Source: Bacteroidales bacterium | GTDB taxonomy: Bacteria; Bacteroidota; Bacteroidia; Bacteroidales; NBLH01 | DNA length: 12,963 nucleotides | NCBI GenBank assembly: GCA_027083715.1 | Contig: JALWNR010000534.1 | Location: 1-12,963, forward strand | Reading direction: 5' to 3' | In this document: piece by piece, positions 1-7,337 of the stretch | Position numbering within the stretch: position 1 is the stretch's first letter | How the letters are laid out: each line of letters opens with the position of its first letter | Notes under the pieces: model-generated | Told to the model about the DNA's origin: nothing | Database searches by the model: none | Seen by the model: only the letters and a program-made list of their open reading frames with translations | Position numbers and translations under genes: made by a program

Positions 1-40
1 TAAATAGATACTGCTATTCTTATTAAAAATTTTATATCAA

Positions 41-931
41 TTAGTATTCCCAAAGATCTTGCTCAAAATTAAAAATACTTTCTTTGATACGTTCAGCTTC
101 AAGCAATGATTCCAAACCAATTGTATATTCACTTATGGCACGGTTATTATATGCATTTGACTCCTGAACAATATAACTCGAAAAATAGCGCTTAAAGAAA
201 ATATCATCAAACGAGTTTCTTTCAGCGTCATTATAAGGATTAAAAACCTCATGACTGGCTAAAATTTTTCTGGCTTCCGGAAAATATACCCAAAACAACT
301 TAGTTCTTTTTATTTCTTCCATATCCACTGTTCCTCCTCCTTCAACATCTTCTTCCTCAGCCCCTTCTCTTATCGACTCTCTGATTGGACAAATTCCAAT
401 TATACGAACATCCAGAACAGAACGTTGTTTATCAAAAAACCACAACTCTTTAACTAAAAAAGATTTTACCTCCTTTGCCCGGATTTCACCTTCTACAACT
501 TGCGGAATCATTTCACCGGTATTAATATCTTCAACCCAAATTGTATCTGTCTGTGCATCAAAACGCTCTTCAATTTCCTTAACGGTCATTACGGTAGCAA
601 ACTCATCACCCGGAGTTTCATCATAAGCTGTTAGCCCCTGATTACGAACACCCCACAAAAGCAAATCAATTAAACTCATGCGGTCTCCTATTGGAGATTC
701 CGGATAATATAAAGGGTGATTCATCTTTTCACGCAAAGGAATCATCCTCCAAATAGTTTTTGACCACATCACATCAGCCTCACGCAAATACTGATAAGGC
801 ACTGGTTTTCTGTTTAAGGTTTTCTCTTTAACATAAACTCCATTCAAAACATCTTGTGCATTAATAAAATCAGGAATAAGCACAAAAAAAGTCAGCAGAA
901 TGATGATTAATCCTTTTGTTTTCATTATCAT
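41..931 (-). CDS. gldN: Gliding motility / T9SS ring protein GldN (PorN)
   Basis: GldN is the periplasmic partner of the lipoprotein GldK; together they form the large ring under the outer membrane that is part of the type IX secretion system. The 296-aa product starts with a signal peptide (hydrophobic stretch 7-19, likely cleavage after A25, INA|QD). A family-like N-terminal region follows (VLNGVYVKEKTLNRKPVPYQ near 28-47, then ADVMWSKTIWRMIPLREKMN near 52-71). Family-like motifs also include KELWFFDKQRSVLDVRIIGI at 161-180, FWVYFPEAR at 213-221 and the C-terminal EQDLWEY. An acidic, glycine-containing loop sits at 189-207. The start is ATG at 931; an in-frame ATG two codons later (925) is equally possible. 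It is the last gene of porP-gldKLMN, 74 bp after gldM, with two hairpins in the gap. Identification is by recognised family sequence and gene order. Confidence 0.95.
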   Translation of the reverse strand: MIMKTKGLIIILLTFFVLIPDFINAQDVLNGVYVKEKTLNRKPVPYQYLREADVMWSKTIWRMIPLREKMNHPLYYPESPIGDRMSLIDLLLWGVRNQGLTAYDETPGDEFATVMTVKEIEERFDAQTDTIWVEDINTGEMIPQVVEGEIRAKEVKSFLVKELWFFDKQRSVLDVRIIGICPIRESIREGAEEEDVEGGGTVDMEEIKRTKLFWVYFPEARKILASHEVFNPYNDAERNSFDDIFFKRYFSSYIVQESNAYNNRAISEYTIGLESLLEAERIKESIFNFEQDLWEY

Positions 932-942
932 TTTTTTAATTA

Positions 943-957
943 AACTCTTATAGAGTT
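943..957 (-). promoter_or_regulatory. Small hairpin just upstream of gldN
   Basis: A perfect 6-bp inverted repeat (AACTCT / AGAGTT) with a 3-nt loop ends 12 nt before the gldN ATG. On the coding strand it is followed by TTTAATTAAAAAAATG, so it lacks a strong T-run and is not a convincing terminator. In the RNA it could affect loading of ribosomes on gldN or act as an mRNA stability element. The sequence shows only the pairing; the role is inferred. Confidence 0.4.
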
Positions 958-962
958 ATAAC

Positions 963-994
963 GTAGAGTAGCAAAGAATATTTCGCCACTCTAC
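963..994 (-). promoter_or_regulatory. Stem-loop in the gldM-gldN spacer
   Basis: Perfect 7-bp arms (GTAGAGT at 963-969 and ACTCTAC at 988-994) continue after one mismatch with two more G-C pairs, leaving a 12-nt AT-rich loop. It stands immediately upstream of the second hairpin at 943-957, so the whole gldM-gldN spacer can fold into two tandem stems. There is no T-run after it on the gldN strand. It may be an RNA processing, stability or attenuation element within the operon; this is inferred. Confidence 0.45.
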
Positions 995-1005
995 AATATA
1001 AATCA

Positions 1006-2556
1006 TTATTTTACTCTTAGTACCAAAGTTCCTAAATCGCGTTTTGAACCATCAGGACCAACAGCCTGTATATCTTCAAAATACACTTTTTTCCCAGAAG
1101 GAATTTTTCTAAGCTGAGAACGTATTGTACCGAAACTATTACTTTTAACAATTTTTTCTTTCGTAAATCCTTTATCTGTATAAGAAAGTTTAAAGCTAAC
1201 CACTCTAAACTTTAAATTAAAATCAAAGTTTTTTAAAACAGCTTTAATTCCAGATTGAGCTGCCAGCCAACCTCTTGATACAGAACCTTTACGTTTATCA
1301 CCAATATATGCTACAGGGTCTGGTACTCTTTTTACACGAAACTCTTTACGCCCCATGCTTTTCTTTCCGCTTTCAGTATCAATACTGGCAGATATATAAA
1401 CTTTTCCTGTTCTTTTTACTCTTACCACATACCCTTTTCCTTTTTTCCTGATACTTCCATTAGAAATAGCTACATGTATTTTGTTAGGATCAATACCGGG
1501 AACGGATACATCTACCGGATTATCCACCCCAATGTAAAATACATTCATTTTTGTTGGAGAAACAACTAAAGCAGCCTCGCCAACAGTATAAGTACTGGTA
1601 AATGGGAATTTTAAAATTTGTTTTGTCTGCGGATGTACCATTTCAATAACACCGCCCCAAGTTTTTACTCCTGGCGAGGAAGTGTTACCTGTAAAAATAC
1701 CTTTCCCGTTTTTAACAGGTAAGGTAGAACCACCATTTAATCTAATCACAGGATCAACAGTGGAGTCAGATGCAGCAATAAATACCTGAGCTGTATAAGG
1801 CTGTCCTTTCAAAACATAGTTCGTAGGCGCATTTACAATGGCTTCTATTTTATTAAATTTAAAGGATCCTGCATCAATTTGGCTAAATAAATAACCCAAT
1901 ACATCCGATTCTGCATTACGGATATCTGCCTGCATTTTAGACATTAAGGTAATAACACCCGCCATAGGCAAATGCTCAAAATTAGCAACTTCCCACGGAA
2001 CTTTTTCACCTCCTTGTCCTTTAATATCATCAGTACTTAAATTTTGCTTAAGTGTTTTAATCAAAGGGGCATTTTCCGGTTTATCTTCAACCAAATTAAT
2101 TAAAAAATCACGATATGCAGCAATTTCTTCTTTAAGAATTGTAGCTCGCATTTTTCCATCTACTCTTTCCGTAATCATAATTTGACCCGGAACATTTGTA
2201 TCGTCCTTTCTTAGAATACTGTCCGGACGACCATCCGGTCCGTCAGCAGTTCGTACAATCAAATATTTTAATGAGTCTATATCAACATATAATTTATTTG
2301 ATTCTGCACCAACCTTATCCGCTTTATTTTTCCAAGCCTTTGTTTTAGCAGGATTTTCTTTCACTGCAGCCTCAAATTTGGAATATATATCTCCATTCTT
2401 ACTGATTGTATTCTCCGTTGTAGCTCTTAAACTGTTATCAATTAAAATAAAAGCATTAAGAACTTCGGCAGAAACATTCAGCGCAAGCAAGGCAGTAAGT
2501 ACCAGGTACATCATACCAATCATCTTTTGCCTTGGTGTTTCTTTTCCGTGTCCCAT
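1006..2556 (-). CDS. gldM: T9SS motor protein GldM (PorM), periplasmic stator/rotor arm
   Basis: GldM pairs with GldL to form the inner-membrane, proton-motive-force-driven motor of the type IX secretion / gliding machinery. Its long periplasmic part reaches the GldK/GldN ring. The 516-aa product has the hallmark N terminus: MGHGKETPRQKMIGMMYLVL, with TPRQKM at 7-12, one transmembrane helix at about 12-33, then SAEVLNAF. R9 occupies the same position as the arginine known in Flavobacterium GldM to face the conserved GldL glutamate inside the membrane. The rest is periplasmic, ending in the GldM C-terminal domain (about 440-516, including VYFEDIQAVGPDGSKRDLGT). The start ATG at 2554-2556 gives exactly the family N terminus. 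It lies 40 bp after gldL and 74 bp before gldN. Length is normal for the family and no damage is seen. Confidence 0.97.
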   Translation of the reverse strand: MGHGKETPRQKMIGMMYLVLTALLALNVSAEVLNAFILIDNSLRATTENTISKNGDIYSKFEAAVKENPAKTKAWKNKADKVGAESNKLYVDIDSLKYLIVRTADGPDGRPDSILRKDDTNVPGQIMITERVDGKMRATILKEEIAAYRDFLINLVEDKPENAPLIKTLKQNLSTDDIKGQGGEKVPWEVANFEHLPMAGVITLMSKMQADIRNAESDVLGYLFSQIDAGSFKFNKIEAIVNAPTNYVLKGQPYTAQVFIAASDSTVDPVIRLNGGSTLPVKNGKGIFTGNTSSPGVKTWGGVIEMVHPQTKQILKFPFTSTYTVGEAALVVSPTKMNVFYIGVDNPVDVSVPGIDPNKIHVAISNGSIRKKGKGYVVRVKRTGKVYISASIDTESGKKSMGRKEFRVKRVPDPVAYIGDKRKGSVSRGWLAAQSGIKAVLKNFDFNLKFRVVSFKLSYTDKGFTKEKIVKSNSFGTIRSQLRKIPSGKKVYFEDIQAVGPDGSKRDLGTLVLRVK

Positions 2557-2596
2557 AATTAGTCCTTTTTTTGATTAAAAATTAAAAATAAGTAAA

Positions 2597-3490
2597 TTAA
2601 TCATTAACATTTACATTCATTGCTGCAAGCATATTTCCGTAAATGTTATTCAAGGCTTCTAATCTGGCACCAAGTTTCTTAATTTCCGAATGGTATTTTG
2701 CAGATTGTGTTACTGAACCATTCAAATCTTCCATCATCTTATCCAAATCAGCATCACTTAGCTGAAGTTCAAAAATGGCATTTAAAGCAGTAAGGTTTTT
2801 ATTTAAAGTATTCACTTGTTCTGAGTACACTTGATTTCCTTCTTTCAAAGCAGTAAAATCAATATCCATACTATCAGCCAAGCGTTCGTATGCAGCAACA
2901 ACGTTTCCATTCTTTTCTGAAACTTCTTGTGCAGTTTTTGAGAATGTATCGGAAAGATTTTCAACTGAATAGCTTAAAGATTCAGCTGATTGTTTTGAAA
3001 CTTCACCAAATTCAGTAACAGAATTTGCGGCTGTTTTTACTTTTTCAGAAAATTCTTTAGTAGCAATGGTTGCATCGGAAATATCCGAAATCTGCTCTAC
3101 TTTTTCAGTAAGGTTGCTTAATCCATCGCCTAATTTGGCAAATAAATCAGCTCCTCCAGATTTTTCAAGCATTTCATCAAATTTAGCCAACGCTTCGCCA
3201 GAAGTTTTCGGGCCTGATGTTGAAGCAAATTCAACCTCATCATCTTCGTCTAAACCGGCTAATTGAGGATAAACCAATGTCCAGTCTAATTCTTCATGTA
3301 ACGGTTCAAAAGCAGAAAAGAAGAAAATAATTGCTTCTGTTCCTAATCCCGCCATAAGCATATAGTTTGCACCCGGCCAGTGAAGAATTTTAAAAAGTGC
3401 ACCAATAATTACCACTGATGCTCCTATTCCGTATAATTTGGCCATAAAGTTTTTCCATCCGTGACTTTGTGTTATTTGAGCAAGTCCCAT
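2597..3490 (-). CDS. gldL: T9SS inner-membrane motor protein GldL (PorL)
   Basis: GldL is the cytoplasmic-membrane proton-channel half of the GldLM motor that energises type IX secretion and gliding. The 297-aa product has two transmembrane helices, about 20-37 (YGIGASVVIIGALFKILHW) and 43-61, followed by FEPLHEELDWTLVYPQL, a GldL signature. Y20, K34, H37, E52 and E62 match the membrane-embedded or membrane-proximal residues I recall from Flavobacterium johnsoniae GldL (Y13, K27, H30, E49, E59). The remaining ~200 residues are cytoplasmic and rich in heptad-like helical segments (about 100-297). The protein is longer than the ~215-aa Flavobacterium form and closer to the ~300-aa PorL of Porphyromonas. 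Start ATG is at 3488-3490. It lies 87 bp after gldK, and no promoter-like box was found in that AT-rich gap, so co-transcription is likely. Confidence 0.97.
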   Translation of the reverse strand: MGLAQITQSHGWKNFMAKLYGIGASVVIIGALFKILHWPGANYMLMAGLGTEAIIFFFSAFEPLHEELDWTLVYPQLAGLDEDDEVEFASTSGPKTSGEALAKFDEMLEKSGGADLFAKLGDGLSNLTEKVEQISDISDATIATKEFSEKVKTAANSVTEFGEVSKQSAESLSYSVENLSDTFSKTAQEVSEKNGNVVAAYERLADSMDIDFTALKEGNQVYSEQVNTLNKNLTALNAIFELQLSDADLDKMMEDLNGSVTQSAKYHSEIKKLGARLEALNNIYGNMLAAMNVNVND

Positions 3491-3577
3491 ATCTAAATAG
3501 TTTTTAAATTAATAAATGAATTGATTTTTGAAGCTAAATATAAAAAAAAAGCTATTAAATAAAAAAATTATCGTATT

Positions 3578-4996
3578 TTAATTAAATTTACTAAAATCCC
3601 AATCAGCACCATCACGTCCCATAAATGAACGAACACAACGGAATCCAACATAAGATTTAGCAGTGTCTTGATATTCATAAGTACGTGTACTTACTTGCAA
3701 ATAATATCCGATATCTTTCCACGAACCGCCACGAATAACTTTTCTTTTTAATACCGGAGGGTCATCTGCTAATGCATTATAAACATAATCAGGGTTTAAA
3801 TCGTGCGTGAAGCTGTATGCTGATTCATCAAAAGCATTTGATGTCCATTCAGCTACGTTACCGGCCATATCATACAATCCCCACTCGTTTGGAGAAAATA
3901 ATGCCACTTCAATGGTTTCATTAGCTCCATCGCTGCCATAATTCCCTCTTAAAGGCTTAAAGTTAGCAATAAAACATCCTGTATTATTACGAGTATAAGG
4001 TCCTCCCCAAGGATACATAGATAACATTAAACCTCCGCGAGCTGCATATTCCCATTCTGCTTCTGTAGGAAGGCGATAATCTTCAAATGGTGGTTGTCCG
4101 TGTTTGTCCATGTAAATACGCATAATCTGTGTTCTCCAAATACAAAAAGCATTGGCTTGCTTCCAGTTTACTCCTACAACAGGGTAATTGTCAAATGCCG
4201 GATGCCAGAAATATTTTTTAGCATAAGGCTCATTATAAGAATAGGTATAATCTGCCATCCATACTAATGTATCAGGATATACATTTATACGAGCAGACAT
4301 TACAAATGACGAACGATCTTTTATGGCTTCTTTTTCTCCTTTACTATTAATGATTTCGCCATTATATTCACCACCGGTAAAATCTTCGTTAAAATTATAA
4401 CGATTTGATTTTTTGGCAGCCTGTTTTAAATCTACCCAATAATATTCGTAAATCAGTTTACGGGTATCCACTTCCTTTCTTCTGTAAAAACGTTCATTAA
4501 CAGGTAAGAAAATATCGCTAATAGCATCCTGATATTCTTCATCTTCACTATTCCAATAAATTTCTTTTTCCCAATTTAGGTAACAAGTTTTTGGATCATC
4601 ATGATCATAACCCGGATGGGCAACTTCTTCATTAATTTTAGCTTTATAATCCTCACCATCCACTTCAATTTCGTTTTCAACAAGCATTCGTCGAACGATT
4701 GAGTCGCGTACCCAATATACAAATTGTCTATATTCATTATTGGTTATTTCAGTAATATCCATCCAAAAAGGATCAATAGAAACTGTTTTTGATTGTGCCG
4801 TCATTGCAAAAGGCACATCCTCATCATTTGGTCCCATAATAAATGAACCCATTGGAATAAATGCCATTCCATAAGGATCGGGTTCATAAAACTCTTTTCT
4901 GTCGGGTACACCCACCAGTTCACCAACAGGACCTGTGTTTTTATTGCAGCTGGTAATCATTAAAACTACCAAACTAAAAAGAATCAATTTTTTCAT
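3578..4996 (-). CDS. gldK: T9SS ring lipoprotein GldK (PorK), FGE-sulfatase fold
   Basis: GldK is the outer-membrane lipoprotein that assembles with GldN into the periplasmic ring of the type IX secretion system. From the ATG at 4994-4996 the product is 472 aa. It has a lipoprotein signal peptide MKKLILFSLVVLMITSC, lipobox ITSC, modified cysteine C17. The FGE-sulfatase/SUMF1-like domain is split: N-terminal part with GMAFIPMGSFIMG (43-55) and MDITEITNNEYRQFV (79-93), an insertion of about 170 residues (94-266), then YPVVGVNW (271-278), RLPTEAEWEYAARGG (308-322), YDMAGNVAEWT (375-385), RGGSW (422-426) and GFRC (451-454). The cysteine pair of true formylglycine-generating enzymes after RGGS is missing, as expected for a structural GldK. 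An upstream in-frame ATG at 5023 (nine extra residues, MAMKLRFVD) is possible; I prefer 4996 because it gives a standard lipoprotein signal. Confidence 0.95.
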   Translation of the reverse strand: MKKLILFSLVVLMITSCNKNTGPVGELVGVPDRKEFYEPDPYGMAFIPMGSFIMGPNDEDVPFAMTAQSKTVSIDPFWMDITEITNNEYRQFVYWVRDSIVRRMLVENEIEVDGEDYKAKINEEVAHPGYDHDDPKTCYLNWEKEIYWNSEDEEYQDAISDIFLPVNERFYRRKEVDTRKLIYEYYWVDLKQAAKKSNRYNFNEDFTGGEYNGEIINSKGEKEAIKDRSSFVMSARINVYPDTLVWMADYTYSYNEPYAKKYFWHPAFDNYPVVGVNWKQANAFCIWRTQIMRIYMDKHGQPPFEDYRLPTEAEWEYAARGGLMLSMYPWGGPYTRNNTGCFIANFKPLRGNYGSDGANETIEVALFSPNEWGLYDMAGNVAEWTSNAFDESAYSFTHDLNPDYVYNALADDPPVLKRKVIRGGSWKDIGYYLQVSTRTYEYQDTAKSYVGFRCVRSFMGRDGADWDFSKFN

Positions 4997-5033
4997 ATCA
5001 ACAAACCTTAATTTCATTGCCAATGCTGTTTAA

Positions 5034-5966
5034 TTATAAAAATCTAACACTTTTGTACTTTTGCGGTGCTTTATCAAAGCCTAAGCTGAAACAATATCCC
5101 AGCATTACTTCATGGCTTCCACCATTTGTACTAATTAATTTTGAGAAATTCAAGCCGTAAGCATAACCGAGCCGAATTCCGTTGAACAATTCAATACCTG
5201 CCATAATATCAATTGCATCAATTGTCCTATATGTAACGCCACCCCAGAATTTTTTATTGTATGTTGCCGTAAGATTTATTGTAATTTGTGCCGAGGCAGC
5301 ATCTGATTTAATTAATAAATTAGGCGATAAATCAAGACTTCCGTCCATTATCTGCCAATTATATCCAGCCATTAGATAATAATGTCTTTTTAAAAAAGAT
5401 TGTTCAGAACTAATCAGGTTTAACTTAGGTTCAGTCAGATGTGTTGCAGAGAGTCCGATATAAAAATCTCCGGCAAGATAAGTTAAGCCAAAAGACAAGT
5501 CAAACACCATACTATTATCCTTTTCGGCAGGAATAGCCGGATCTGAATTTGCCGGAGCATCAGGAGGAGTCCAGCTTCCATCGAAAGCAATATTGTAAAA
5601 CCCTGCATCAACACCAAAACTTAATTTATTATTTCCTAAATTAGCAAAATAGGCATATTGTAAACCTAATTGGAAGTTATTTTCAAAGCCTAAACGATCA
5701 TCCATAACAGAGATCCCTACTCCACTTTGAGTACCAAAAATATTTAAAGGCATATTGGCATTTAATGCAGTTGTTTTAGGTGCTCCTTCAAATCCCACCC
5801 ATTGCTGGCGGTTTATTATACCTACACAAATATCACCTTGGCTGCCTGCAAAAGCCGGATTAATTTCTACTTTATCAAAAAATATATGACTAAAAACCGG
5901 ATCTTGTTGTGCAATTATATTTGTCAGGCTGCTTAATAATATAATTATTAATAATGCCCGTTTCAT
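5034..5966 (-). CDS. porP: PorP/SprF family type IX secretion outer-membrane protein
   Basis: PorP/SprF proteins are outer-membrane beta-barrels of the type IX secretion system that connect the GldK/GldN ring to secreted proteins carrying a C-terminal sorting domain. From ATG 5964-5966 the protein is 310 aa, with a signal peptide MKRALLIIILLSSLTNIIA|QQ. The family signature follows: QDPVFSHIFFDKVEINPAFA, then RQQWVGFEGAPKTT. Repeated amphipathic strands such as SGVGISVMDDRLGFE, NLGNNKLSFGVDAGFYNIAF and SFGLTYLAGDFYIGLSATHL are typical of a barrel, and the end YKSVRFL fits the family. The frame extends upstream to a TTG (5999), adding 11 residues before the signal peptide. I reject that start because the promoter candidate at 5997-6028 overlaps it. 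It heads the operon, 37 bp before gldK, the porPKLMN order of Porphyromonas. Which substrate it serves cannot be read here. Confidence 0.93.
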   Translation of the reverse strand: MKRALLIIILLSSLTNIIAQQDPVFSHIFFDKVEINPAFAGSQGDICVGIINRQQWVGFEGAPKTTALNANMPLNIFGTQSGVGISVMDDRLGFENNFQLGLQYAYFANLGNNKLSFGVDAGFYNIAFDGSWTPPDAPANSDPAIPAEKDNSMVFDLSFGLTYLAGDFYIGLSATHLTEPKLNLISSEQSFLKRHYYLMAGYNWQIMDGSLDLSPNLLIKSDAASAQITINLTATYNKKFWGGVTYRTIDAIDIMAGIELFNGIRLGYAYGLNFSKLISTNGGSHEVMLGYCFSLGFDKAPQKYKSVRFL

Positions 5967-5996
5967 AAATATATAATATGTTTTAGTTAATCTAAG

Positions 5997-6028
5997 CAAA
6001 GTAAATAAAATTTTTTAATGATTGCAAA
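5997..6028 (-). promoter_or_regulatory. Candidate promoter of the porP-gldKLMN operon
   Basis: On the minus strand, TTTG (6025-6028) is followed after 20 bp by TTACTTTG (5997-6004). This is one mismatch from the Bacteroidota -7 consensus TAnnTTTG with a -33 TTG at the usual distance. Transcription would begin near 5990, giving a leader of about 25 nt before the ATG at 5966. No comparable box was seen in the gaps inside the operon. Pattern match only. Confidence 0.5.
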
Positions 6029-6121
6029 CAACAAAGAGTTTATTAAATTTTATTTAATATGATAACAATATATGTGCCATATTGAAAATTGCAAATGTGC
6101 TTATTCATATATTTTATACGC

Positions 6122-6148
6122 AAAAAAAGCTAAAATGTTGCTTTTTTT
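6122..6148 (-). terminator. Candidate terminator after the arginase-family gene
   Basis: A 9-bp perfect stem (AAAAAAAGC / GCTTTTTTT) with a 9-nt loop begins 18 nt past the stop codon at 6167. On the gene strand it runs into a stretch of seven T. Only two pairs are G-C, so the stem is weak, but the A-run / stem / T-run layout is typical of terminators in AT-rich genomes. It separates this gene from the porP promoter about 95 bp further on. The symmetry would also allow it to work on the other strand, where no gene reads into it. Confidence 0.5.
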
Positions 6149-6166
6149 TCCTTATTAATGAGTTGA

Positions 6167-7327
6167 TTATCTCATTTTTTGTAAGTTTCTTATCCAACGC
6201 TCAGGTATTTCCTGTTCACAAGCTAATTTATAATCATGATAAGAACATGCGATTATCTTTTTTTTCTGAGGGTGTTTTGGATCGGGAACTTCCATCCACC
6301 AACGGTCATTGTCAATGTTTCTATAAAATATAAGATTTTGCTCTTTACTATCGAAATTTACAATGTATTTAGTGTACTTTTTGAGTCCTCCCGCCGGATA
6401 GTCCTGATACCTGTTTGTAAGACCATCAATAAAATACCAGATAATTTGTGCACAAAGATTAACGGTTTGATTATTTACATCAAATTTAGGATTAACATTA
6501 TATATACCAAAAGAAGTTAATTTATCGCTCAATCCTGCATATCGTGCCAACTGACAAATTTCTTCACCATAGAAACCGTTAGCCGAAGGGTCATGAAAAG
6601 CAGGAGCTTCGGATTGTTTTACTGCACTAATATCAAGGCTAACCATATCTGCATCACGAAATATTGGTTCTGACTCCTTTAATCTGGCACGAACATTCCC
6701 CAAACGAAGTGCATCAAAATTTAATTTATTGATTAATTTTTTTTCTTCTTTATTTACATAATATGCCTGATAACCTATGTTGGTATAATTAAACAGATAT
6801 TCTCCATGACGAAGAATTATATAGCCAATATGACTATTTTCGTCAAAATCATCGGTAATGTATCCTATATCAAAACGAGCATCAATATTAACAATGTTGA
6901 TTTGTTTTTTGAGTTCTTTATATGCCAGAAAGTTTCCATAGGTTAAATCTTGACTTCCGCCGATAATAAGCGGTACAATATTTAATTTGATAAGTTCGGC
7001 TATTACATGACCCAAAGCAATATAGGTATCATTTAATGTTTTTCCCCGTTTTAAATTTCCTAAATCGACAATGTGTGCGTTCTCTGGTTGATTAAGTCGA
7101 TAAAATTTTTCCCTGATAATATCCGGCGCATCAGCAGTTCCTTTATTGGGTGTAATTCGTTCTTCGGGTACTCCCAAAATAGCAATTTTGTAGTTATCCA
7201 AATTTGTTATCGGCTCATTTTTTGTGTTTTTATCAATATGGTATGATGCGTATTGATTGTTTTTTATTTTTTGACTGATATTTAGTTTATCTAAATCAAT
7301 TTTATCGAAATATGCAAGTAATTCCAT
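6167..7327 (-). CDS. Arginase/formimidoylglutamase-family protein, predicted metal-site-deficient pseudoenzyme
   Basis: The 386-aa product has the ureohydrolase (arginase, agmatinase, formimidoylglutamase) fold by motif order, but its metal site is altered. Where active members have GG[DE]H it has GGSQ (123-126, His to Gln126). DAHxD is DARFD (149-153, His to Arg151). SxDxD is SLDIS (230-234, second Asp to Ser234). D149, D153 and D232 remain. The downstream SEAPA region and YGEEI still align with the family. Beyond the fold is a C-terminal extension (about 306-386) with DRWWMEVP, ACSYHDY and PERW. Homologues annotated formimidoylglutamase are, to my memory, found beside gldK in other Bacteroidota with the same GGSQD motif. 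I infer a non-catalytic or repurposed role, possibly linked to the neighbouring T9SS, not histidine breakdown. The frame opens with TTG at 7333, but ATG at 7325-7327 is the better start. A promoter (7363-7393) and terminator (6122-6148) suggest separate transcription. Confidence 0.85.
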   Translation of the reverse strand: MELLAYFDKIDLDKLNISQKIKNNQYASYHIDKNTKNEPITNLDNYKIAILGVPEERITPNKGTADAPDIIREKFYRLNQPENAHIVDLGNLKRGKTLNDTYIALGHVIAELIKLNIVPLIIGGSQDLTYGNFLAYKELKKQINIVNIDARFDIGYITDDFDENSHIGYIILRHGEYLFNYTNIGYQAYYVNKEEKKLINKLNFDALRLGNVRARLKESEPIFRDADMVSLDISAVKQSEAPAFHDPSANGFYGEEICQLARYAGLSDKLTSFGIYNVNPKFDVNNQTVNLCAQIIWYFIDGLTNRYQDYPAGGLKKYTKYIVNFDSKEQNLIFYRNIDNDRWWMEVPDPKHPQKKKIIACSYHDYKLACEQEIPERWIRNLQKMR

Positions 7328-7337
7328 TACCAAATAA

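Noticed and set aside
3..18. AATAG / CTATT hairpin downstream of gldN as a terminator
   Set aside because: The stem is only 5 bp and almost all A-T, with no T-run after it on the gldN strand; the operon may continue or end beyond the window edge.
971..980. TATTCTTTG on the minus strand as an internal gldN promoter
   Set aside because: It resembles a stretched -7 box, but no TTG is found about 20 bp upstream, and it sits inside the loop of a stem-loop.
5967..5999. TTG start adding 11 residues to PorP
   Set aside because: The extension would put residues ahead of a complete signal peptide and would overlap the -7 box and predicted leader; ATG at 5966 explains the protein better.
6082..6333. 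83-codon plus-strand frame across the end of the arginase-family gene
   Set aside because: It runs antisense through conserved coding sequence and through the terminator candidate at 6122-6148, and has no matching promoter or family resemblance.
6167..7327. Naming the gene hutG (formimidoylglutamase of histidine breakdown)
   Set aside because: No other hut gene is nearby and three Mn2+ ligands are replaced, so the symbol would assert an activity the sequence does not support.
7328..7333. TTG start adding two residues to the arginase-family protein
   Set aside because: An ATG two codons later (7327) is available and gives an ordinary N terminus.
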